Part shown: in pieces, positions 9,486-15,511 of the stretch
Layout: the number at the start of each line of letters is the position of its first letter
How positions within the stretch are numbered: the stretch's first letter is position 1
Assembly: GCA_039889035.1 (NCBI GenBank)
Contig: JBDQQY010000033.1
Span: 1 to 64,000 of the forward strand
DNA from: Plantactinospora sp039889035
GTDB lineage: Bacteria; Actinomycetota; Actinomycetes; Mycobacteriales; Micromonosporaceae
Reading direction: 5' to 3'
Length of the DNA: 64,000 nucleotides
Notes under the pieces: generated by a model
What the model saw: only the letters and a program-made list of their open reading frames with translations
The model's database searches: none
Told to the model about the DNA's origin: nothing
Made by a program: the position numbers and the translations under genes

Positions 9486-9884
9486 TTAGGCCTCCGTGGT
9501 GTCGAGCGTGGTGGTGTCCAGCGCGGTGTTGCCCGGCGCGGTGTTGCCCAGCGCGGCGAGTTGCGCGTCCAGGTTGAAGATCTCGTCGAGGACGACGAAC
9601 CCCTCGTCGGGGCGGCGACCGTCCAGGCCGACGAAGAAGGGGGCCATCTCGGCCTGCCACCGGGCGTTGACGTCGGTGGCCTCCATCGCGGCGAGCGACG
9701 CGGCCAGGTCCTCGGTGCGGAAGTGCCCGACCAGCAGCCCGTCGTCGTGCAGGAAGAGGGAGTAGTCGTGCCAGCCGGCCGCGTGCAGCGCCCGGAGCAT
9801 CCCGGGCCAGACCGCCGCGTGTCGTTCCCGGTATTCGGCCAGCCGGTCGGGCCGGACCCGCAGGACGAAGCACACTCGCCGCAT
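9486..9884 (-). CDS. rhaM: L-rhamnose mutarotase
   Basis: A 132-residue RhaM/RhaU-type protein (DUF718). It has RVCFVLRVRPDRLAEYRERH at the start and a central DYSLFLHDDGLLVGHF strand, both typical of the family. The enzyme equilibrates alpha and beta anomers of L-rhamnose. The true start is the ATG at 9884, preceded by GGGAGG; a frame reaching 9926 would read through the operator. The last 25 residues are a low-complexity Asn-Thr-Ala/Leu-Asp-Thr repeat (GNTAPGNTALDTTTLDTTEA) not usual for the family. It is the first gene of the rha operon. Confidence 0.93.
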   Translation of the reverse strand: MRRVCFVLRVRPDRLAEYRERHAAVWPGMLRALHAAGWHDYSLFLHDDGLLVGHFRTEDLAASLAAMEATDVNARWQAEMAPFFVGLDGRRPDEGFVVLDEIFNLDAQLAALGNTAPGNTALDTTTLDTTEA

Positions 9885-9903
9885 CGGCGGGCCTCCCAAC
9901 AAA

Positions 9904-9915
9904 TGAACCGTTTCA
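9904..9915. promoter_or_regulatory. Putative LacI-family operator upstream of rhaM
   Basis: The dyad TGAACCGTTTCA has matching TGAA/TTCA arms around a CG-containing centre, the usual LacI-type operator shape. It lies 20 bases upstream of the rhaM start, where bound repressor would cover the promoter. The flank TTCAACAAGCCGCAC recurs almost exactly next to the dyad before the sugar permease operon at 14372-14383. Confidence 0.65.
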
Positions 9916-9980
9916 ACAAGCCGCACTCAACATACGAGCGCCGTCACTGAACTGTCAAGAAACCGGGCCGGGTCCGGAGC

Positions 9981-11018
9981 TCAGCCCGGGGTGCGGGCGT
10001 ACTGGCTGGACTCCCGGACCACCAGCTCCGGCTCGAAGATCACCTGTTTGTGCTGGTGGTTCTCCGGGTCGTTCGCCTCGTCCAGCATCAACTGTGCCGC
10101 CGTCTGGCCGAGCCGCTGCCGTGGCTGGCGTACCGAGGAGAGCGGCACCGCCGCCGCGGCGGCGAAGTCGATGTCGTCGTAGCCGACCAGCGCGATGTCC
10201 TCCGGCACCCGGACCTGCTGCCGGGTCAGCTCCTGGAGTACGCCGAGCGCCAGCAGGTCGTTGGCGCAGAAGACCGCGGTGGCCCGGGCGGACCGGGGCA
10301 GCCCGAGGATCCGGGAGGCGGCGTCCCGGCCGGCCGCCACGGTCGGGCTCGGCGTCTCGAACCGGCGCAGGGTCTCCTCGGCGAGCCCGGCCTCGCGCAG
10401 CGCGTGCACGGCGCCGTGGTAGCGGTCCCGCACCTGTTCCAGCCGCCACGGGCCGCCGACGAAGGCGATCCGCCGGTGCCCGGCCTCCACCAGGTGCCGC
10501 ATCGCCAGTTCGCCGCCGAGCCGGTCGTCGACCGCGACCGAGCAGACGTCCGGCCGGGTGGAGCGGCGGTCCAGCAGGACCACCAGTACGCCCCGCTCGC
10601 GGAGCCGGACCAGCCGCTCGTTGGCGTCGTCGACCGGGGTGATCAGCACCCCCTGGACCCGCTGTTCCTCCAGCAGGTCCAGATATCTGCTCTCCTTGGC
10701 CGAGTCGCCGTCGCTGTTACAGAAGATCACCGCCATCCCGGCCGCACCGGTGGCGTCCTCGACTCCCTTGGCGACGTCCGTGAAGAACGGGTTGGCCACG
10801 TCCAGCACCACCAGGCCGAGGGTGCGCCCCCGGCCCCGGCGCAACTGCCGGGCGGCGTCGTTGGGCACGAAACCCAGCTCGTTGATCGCGGCGAGTACCC
10901 GGTTGCGGGTCGACGCCGCGACGATGTCGGGCCGGTTGAGCACGTTGGAGACGGTGCCCACCGACACCCCCGCCTGGCTGGCCACGTCGCGGATGCTCAC
11001 CGCTGGTCCCGGCACCAC
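9981..11018 (-). CDS. LacI-family regulator, probable rhamnose regulator
   Basis: A 345-residue repressor. Residues 7-30 form the LacI helix-turn-helix with hinge (IRDVASQAGVSVGTVSNVLN), followed by a periplasmic-binding-protein-like sensor core with DVANPFFTDVAKGVE, GHRRIAFVGG and the late VALVGYDD-type strand (IALVGYDDIDFA). It ends 97 bases upstream of rhaM in the same direction and is divergent from the DUF6807 gene. The dyads found before rhaM and the permease operon make it the likely repressor of rhamnose use, induced by rhamnose or an intermediate. The inducer is inferred from context only. Confidence 0.9.
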   Translation of the reverse strand: MVPGPAVSIRDVASQAGVSVGTVSNVLNRPDIVAASTRNRVLAAINELGFVPNDAARQLRRGRGRTLGLVVLDVANPFFTDVAKGVEDATGAAGMAVIFCNSDGDSAKESRYLDLLEEQRVQGVLITPVDDANERLVRLRERGVLVVLLDRRSTRPDVCSVAVDDRLGGELAMRHLVEAGHRRIAFVGGPWRLEQVRDRYHGAVHALREAGLAEETLRRFETPSPTVAAGRDAASRILGLPRSARATAVFCANDLLALGVLQELTRQQVRVPEDIALVGYDDIDFAAAAAVPLSSVRQPRQRLGQTAAQLMLDEANDPENHQHKQVIFEPELVVRESSQYARTPG

Positions 11019-11366
11019 CGTCTCCTCCCGCAGCCCCGACCGTCGGGCTGAAACGTGTCAAGGTTATCCGGCGGCGCCGCGCGACGGTGCGGCTGACCGC
11101 AGTCCCCGCGCCGGCGGCCTCCACCGCGTGCGACCGACAGTAACTCCCCGGTGCACCGCGCCGGGTGCACCTCGCCGGTCCGGCGCCGTGCCGCCCCGAT
11201 GGTCGCGGCCCCTCGGGCCGGCGACGATGTCGTTCGGGACCGGTCTGCACGTTCCCGCGTGGTCGGCCGCCTGCCGACACCGATCGACGATGCTGGGCCG
11301 CCGGTCCGGACGGTGTGCGGTGCGTGGTTTTCGAGCCGCGGCGCCGTCGGTACCCTGTCGGGTCAG

Positions 11367-11380
11367 GGGAAGCGCTTTCC
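11367..11380. promoter_or_regulatory. Putative LacI-type operator before the DUF6807 gene
   Basis: GGGAAGCGCTTTCC is a near-perfect palindrome around AAGCGCTT, with one mismatch. It resembles the general LacI/CcpA-class operator but differs from the TGAA-N4-TTCA dyads near the rha genes. It is 54 bases upstream of the gene at 11434 and could belong to another LacI protein. Confidence 0.45.
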
Positions 11381-11433
11381 TGTCGGTGTCGCCGACCGGG
11401 ACACCGTGGAACGACGCACAGAGGGCGGCGAGC

Positions 11434-12390
11434 ATGGGCGAGGAGCTGACCGGGGTACGGCTGCGGGTGCGTGGCGAGACCGTCGCGGAGTACGTCCTCG
11501 ACGACCCGCACGTCGACCCGCGCTGGGGGCGCCGGCCGTACCTGCACCCGGTACGTACCCTCGCCGGGGTCGTGGTGACCGACACGCTGCCCGAGGACCA
11601 CCGCTGGCATCTCGGAGTCTCGGTCGCGATGCAGGACGTCTCGGGCACCAACCTCTGGGGCGGCCGGACCTACGTCCGGGATGCCGGCTACACCTGGCTC
11701 GACGACCACGGTCGGATCGTGCACGACGGCTGGCTGCCGGACGGATCGGTGCCGGACGCCGATGTCGATGTCGACGCCGATGCCGCGGACCCCGGCGACG
11801 GCGGCGCGGCGGGCGAGAGCGGCCCGGGCGGCGGTCCTGGTGACCGCGGGTTCGCCGAGCGGCTGCGCTGGCTCGACCCGGCCGGCGCGACCCTGCTGAC
11901 CGAGGAGCGGCGGGTCGGCGTCGCCGAGTTGGCCGGCCGGGCCGACGCCTGGCTGCTCGACTTCGGGTACGTCCTGACCGCACCGGCCGACCGGGACATC
12001 CTGGTCGGCAGCCCGGCCACCAACGGCCGGCCGGACGGCGCCGGATACGGCGGCTTCTTCTGGCGGGTCGCCCCGGGGCCCAACCGGGCCTTCACGGCGA
12101 GCGCCGAGGGGGAGGAGCGGGTCAACGGCAGCACCGAGCCGTGGCTCGCGATGGTCGGCGCGGCGGGCGGCGGCCGGCCGTACACGCTGGTCTTCGCCGG
12201 CCTGGCCGACGGCGACCACTGGTTCGTGCGGACCGGGATCTATCCCGGGGTCTGCGTCGCGCTCGCCTTCGACCGGACCCTGCCGGTCCCGGCCGGCACC
12301 TCGGTGCGGCGCCGGCACCGGATCGTGGTCGCGGACGGCGAGCTGACCCGCGACGAGGCCGAGGCGTTGGGGCCGGTCCTGACAGCCTGA
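11434..12390 (+). CDS. DUF6807 / PmoA-like family protein
   Basis: A 318-residue soluble protein of the family called PmoA-like or DUF6807, found mostly beside sugar-oxidising genes in actinobacteria. Recognisable segments are RPYLHPVRTLAGVVVTD, DHRWHLGVSVAMQDV, NLWGGRTYVRD and GYGGFFWRVAPG. An acidic insertion near residues 110-135 (alternating Asp-Val and Asp-Ala, then Gly-rich) looks like a lineage-specific loop. No biochemical role is established for the family; its place between the rhamnose regulator and a sugar ABC operon suggests a part in carbohydrate use. The ATG at 11434 is preceded by GAGGGCGGCG. Confidence 0.8.
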   Translation: MGEELTGVRLRVRGETVAEYVLDDPHVDPRWGRRPYLHPVRTLAGVVVTDTLPEDHRWHLGVSVAMQDVSGTNLWGGRTYVRDAGYTWLDDHGRIVHDGWLPDGSVPDADVDVDADAADPGDGGAAGESGPGGGPGDRGFAERLRWLDPAGATLLTEERRVGVAELAGRADAWLLDFGYVLTAPADRDILVGSPATNGRPDGAGYGGFFWRVAPGPNRAFTASAEGEERVNGSTEPWLAMVGAAGGGRPYTLVFAGLADGDHWFVRTGIYPGVCVALAFDRTLPVPAGTSVRRRHRIVVADGELTRDEAEALGPVLTA

Positions 12391-12400
12391 CCGGCCCCGC

Positions 12401-12430
12401 CCCGAACCGAACCCGAACCGAACCCGAACC
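12401..12430. repeat. Short tandem repeat between convergent genes
   Basis: The 11-base unit CCCGAACCGAA occurs twice and starts a third time, inside the 45-base gap between the DUF6807 stop and the permease stop. The block is bracketed by CCGGCC on the left and CCGGCC on the right, so it could sit in the loop of a short hairpin. No further function is apparent. Confidence 0.6.
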
Positions 12431-12435
12431 GGCCC

Positions 12436-13332
12436 TCAGCCCTTCAGGCCGGAGGTGGCGATCCCCTCCACCAGATAGCGCTGGAAGGCCAGGAAGAAGA
12501 GCATCACCGGGACGATGCTCAGCACCGACATCGCGAACATCGGCCCGTACGCCGACTCGCTCGTCTGGTCGATGAAGAGCCGCAGCGCCAGCGGCAGCGT
12601 GTACGACTCCGGGTCGTTGAGGTAGACGAGCTGGCTGAAGAAGTCGTTCCAGGTCCAGATGAAGGTGAAGATGGCGGTGGTGACCAGGGCCGGCTTGAGC
12701 AGCGGCAGGATCACGTACCGGAAGGTGAGCACCGGGCCGCAGCCGTCGATCTCGGCGGCGTCGTCCAGTTCCCGGGGCAGGCCCCGGATGAACTGCACCA
12801 TCAGGAACACGAAGAACGCGTCCGTGGCGAGCAGCTTGGGCAGGATCAGCGGTACGAAGGTGCCGACCAGGTCCAGTTGTTGGAAGATCGTGTACTGCGG
12901 GATCAGCACCACGTGGTACGGCAACATGATGGTCAGCAGGGTGAACGCGAACAGGGGACCGCGCAGCCGGAACCGCAACCGGGCGAAGGCGTACGCGGCC
13001 AGCGCGCAGGAGACCAGGTTGCCGATCACCGCGCCGACCGCCACGATGAGCGAGTTGGTGAAGAACTGCCAGACGCCGATGCCCGCGATCCCGTCCAGCG
13101 CGGCGGAGTAGTTCTGTGGCGCCAGCCGGGTCGGCAGCAGGCTCAGGCTGGACAGGATCTCGTCGGTCGGCTTGATCGAGGTGGCCAGCAGCCACACCAC
13201 CGGATACAGCAGCAGGGCCAGTACGGCGATGATCAGCGTGTGCCAGCCGACCGTACGCAGTCGGGCACCGGTCGCGCCCGGCCGCCGGGCCGCCGGAGTG
13301 CGGGTCGACAGGCCGTCGGAGAGCGTGCTCAC
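12436..13332 (-). CDS. Carbohydrate ABC transporter permease (MalG type)
   Basis: A 298-residue inner-membrane permease with six predicted helices. It has the EAA loop typical of binding-protein-dependent importers (LPRELDDAAEIDGCGPVLTFRYVILPLLKP, near residues 180-210), which contacts the ATPase. The C-terminal helix ends FFLAFQRYLVEGIATSGLKG, the classic MalG-like ending. The GTG at 13332 overlaps the stop of the upstream permease (GTGA). Context suggests L-rhamnose or a rhamnoside as substrate. No ATPase gene accompanies it; a shared MsiK-like ATPase elsewhere is common in actinomycetes. Confidence 0.92.
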   Translation of the reverse strand: MSTLSDGLSTRTPAARRPGATGARLRTVGWHTLIIAVLALLLYPVVWLLATSIKPTDEILSSLSLLPTRLAPQNYSAALDGIAGIGVWQFFTNSLIVAVGAVIGNLVSCALAAYAFARLRFRLRGPLFAFTLLTIMLPYHVVLIPQYTIFQQLDLVGTFVPLILPKLLATDAFFVFLMVQFIRGLPRELDDAAEIDGCGPVLTFRYVILPLLKPALVTTAIFTFIWTWNDFFSQLVYLNDPESYTLPLALRLFIDQTSESAYGPMFAMSVLSIVPVMLFFLAFQRYLVEGIATSGLKG

Positions 13333-14309
13333 CGGTCCTCCCCCGAGTAGAACACCCAGCGGCGCGAGGTGCCGAAGAACAGTGCCGTGATGATCGCGAT
13401 GACCAGCAGCAGCAGCCAGGCCATCGCCGAGGCGTAGCCCATCCGGAACTGCGAGAACCCGCGTTCGTAGAGGTAGAGCGTGTAGAACAGGGTCGAGTTG
13501 CTCGGCCCGCCCCGGCCACCGCTGACGATGAACGCCGGGGTGAACGCCTGGAACGCGTGGATCGTCTCCAGCACCAGGTTGAACAGGATGATCGGGGAGA
13601 GCATCGGCAGCGTCACCGAGCGGAAGGTGCGCCAGGTGCCGGAGCCGTCGACCGCGGCGGCGTCGTACAGCTCGGTCGGGATCTGCTTGAGACCGGCCAG
13701 GAAGATCACCATCGGCGCGCCGAACTGCCAGACCGCCAGGATGATCAGCACGTAGAGCGCGTAGTCCGGCTCGTTGATCCAGCCGCCGGTGTCCCAGCCG
13801 ACCTTGCCGGTGACCGAGTCGACCACCCCGGCGTCGGTGAACATCGCCCGCCAGACCAGCGCGATCGCCACGCCGGTGCCGAGCAGCGAGGGCGCGTAGA
13901 AGGCCGACCGGTAGAAGCCCTGCCCGCGCCGCTTGCGGTTGAGCAGCAGGGCCACCGCGAGGGCGGCGGCCAACTTCAGCGGTACGGAGATCAGCACGTA
14001 CATCGCGGTGACCTTGGCCGAGGCGAGGAACCGCGCGTCGTCGGCGAAGAGCCGCTGGTAGTTCTCCAGGCCGACCCACTCGGGAGAGGTGAACAGGTCG
14101 TAGTCGGTGAACGACAGGTAGAGCGAGGCGAGCATCGGGCCGACGGTCAGCAGCAGCGCCCCGACGACCCAGGGGGAGAGGAAGAGGTACGCGATCCCGG
14201 GCCGGTTGCGTCGGTATCGGGGCCGCGCTCCGGCGGGGGTGCCGCCCGGTGCGGCGGGCCGGGGCGGCGGCCTGCGCAGGGTCCCAGTTGTCATGGTCGA
14301 CTTTCCCAT
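13329..14309 (-). CDS. Sugar ABC transporter permease (MalF type)
   Basis: A 326-residue permease with a Pro/Arg-rich cytoplasmic N-terminus, then six helices. The partner EAA loop reads IPTELYDAAAVDGSGTWRTF. The opening PGIAYLFLSPWVVGALLLTVGP is typical of UgpA/MalF-like subunits. Two starts are possible; I prefer ATG 14309 because CAGGAG sits five bases before it, whereas ATG 14294 has no ribosome site. It is the first gene of the two-permease operon. The expected substrate-binding protein gene, usually first in such operons, is absent from the 333 bases upstream. Confidence 0.9.
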   Translation of the reverse strand: MGKSTMTTGTLRRPPPRPAAPGGTPAGARPRYRRNRPGIAYLFLSPWVVGALLLTVGPMLASLYLSFTDYDLFTSPEWVGLENYQRLFADDARFLASAKVTAMYVLISVPLKLAAALAVALLLNRKRRGQGFYRSAFYAPSLLGTGVAIALVWRAMFTDAGVVDSVTGKVGWDTGGWINEPDYALYVLIILAVWQFGAPMVIFLAGLKQIPTELYDAAAVDGSGTWRTFRSVTLPMLSPIILFNLVLETIHAFQAFTPAFIVSGGRGGPSNSTLFYTLYLYERGFSQFRMGYASAMAWLLLLVIAIITALFFGTSRRWVFYSGEDR

Positions 14310-14371
14310 CGGCTCCTGGCGGCCACACCCTTCACCGGGTGTGTGCACGCGCCCCGGCGGTGAGGCGGTGA

Positions 14372-14383
14372 TGAAACCATTCA
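14372..14383. promoter_or_regulatory. Putative LacI-family operator before the sugar permease operon
   Basis: The dyad TGAAACCATTCA has TGAA and TTCA arms and is followed by ACAAACCGCAC, nearly identical to the bases beside the rhaM dyad (ACAAGCCGCAC). The two promoters therefore share about 20 bases of arrangement. It lies 63 bases upstream of the permease start at 14309. Confidence 0.65.
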
Positions 14384-14484
14384 ACAAACCGCACGAAGGT
14401 ACCGCCGGCGGGCCGGGCCTGTCAATGGAGGCTCTGCCGACCGGAGTGGAGCCCGAGCTGGTCGGAGGAATCTCCGGCCGTGGA

Positions 14485-14496
14485 TGAATCGATTCA
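14485..14496. promoter_or_regulatory. Second TGAA-N4-TTCA dyad, perfect palindrome
   Basis: TGAATCGATTCA is a perfect 12-base palindrome with the same arms as the sites at 9904 and 14372. It is 102 bases further upstream of the permease operon and 147 bases from the TetR stop. A second operator for looping repression is a reasonable reading. It lacks the shared flank seen at the other two sites. Confidence 0.5.
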
Positions 14497-14642
14497 GACC
14501 GACGATCGGGATCCGGGACGCCAGCCAGGGTCCCGGGCGAACGCGACGACCAGCCGGTCCTGCCCGGGCGCACCCCCGCCCGCCGGGGAAGTGCTCCGGG
14601 CCGAGCGGGGTCTGCGGTCAGCCCGACGCGGTGGGTTTCCGG

Positions 14643-15245
14643 TCAGTCCAGTTGATCGGCGAGCAGTCCGAGTTCGCGGGCGACCGAGAGCCGCACCCAC
14701 TCGGTGAGCTGACGGCGTGGGACGACCCGGTCGTGCACCGCCATCTGCACGGCGAGCCCGTCGATCAGGCCGTTGATCCGCCAGGCGGCCCCGGCCGGGT
14801 CGTCGCAGCTGAACACCCCGTCCGCGACCCCGGCCGCGATCACCTCGCCGAGCCCTTCCCGGCGGCGCAGGTCCAACCGCCGCGACACCTTCTCCAGTTC
14901 CGGCGTACGCAGCGACTCCGACCACCCGTCGATCCACATCGCCCACGACCGGGACCGGCCCGGCGGGGTGTAGAGGCGGAGCAGTTTCTTCAACTTGACC
15001 AGTGGGGTGGCGGGGGACCGGAGCACCGCCTCGAGGCGGGCCAGATCCTGCTCCGCCGCGTACGCGAACGCCTGGGCGACCAGTCGCTCCTTCGTGGCGA
15101 AGTGGTAGAAGACCAGCGCCTGACTCACCCCGGCGGCCTGGGCCACGTCGGCGGTACGCGTGTTGGCCAGGCCCCGCGTCGCGATCACGTCGCAGGCGGT
15201 GCGTAGTAGCGCATCCAGGCGCACCTCTGCCGCACGTCTCGTCAC
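14643..15245 (-). CDS. TetR/AcrR-family transcriptional regulator
   Basis: A 200-residue repressor. Residues 8-55 form the TetR helix-turn-helix (ANTRTADVAQAAGVSQALVFYHF, shortened here in two motifs: TADVAQAAGVSQAL and VFYHFATKERL). The helical ligand domain that follows, with WAMWIDGWSESLRTPEL, resembles BetI-like C-terminal domains. It is divergent from the TRAP transporter (266 bp gap), so control of that transporter is likely. The inducer is unknown. Confidence 0.9.
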   Translation of the reverse strand: MTRRAAEVRLDALLRTACDVIATRGLANTRTADVAQAAGVSQALVFYHFATKERLVAQAFAYAAEQDLARLEAVLRSPATPLVKLKKLLRLYTPPGRSRSWAMWIDGWSESLRTPELEKVSRRLDLRRREGLGEVIAAGVADGVFSCDDPAGAAWRINGLIDGLAVQMAVHDRVVPRRQLTEWVRLSVARELGLLADQLD

Positions 15246-15303
15246 GCGGCTACGTTAGCCCATTCCGGCCGGCACAATAAGCTATCAACACGTCGGATAA
15301 GTT

Positions 15304-15330
15304 ACTAGCGGGTCAGACTGTCCACTAGCG
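15304..15330. promoter_or_regulatory. Phased direct repeat between tetR and the TRAP operon
   Basis: ACTAGCG occurs at 15304-15310 and again at 15324-15330, exactly 20 bases apart or two helical turns. It sits in the divergent intergenic region between the TetR gene and the TRAP permease. TetR proteins usually bind inverted repeats, so this may be a promoter element or chance. Confidence 0.3.
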
Positions 15331-15511
15331 CCTCAGAAGCCGCGCGCCCCGGCGCCGGTAGCCGAGCCCGGTGAGCCCCGCCCGCAGAGGCGCGGCGGCG
15401 CAGTGCTGGCGGTGGGCCGGCCGGCGCAGCCAGTCAACCGCCCGGCCCGGCGGGCCAACCACCGGACGGAGAAGATCGGCAACCATCGGTACCCCGTAGT
15501 AGTGTCCGCTC

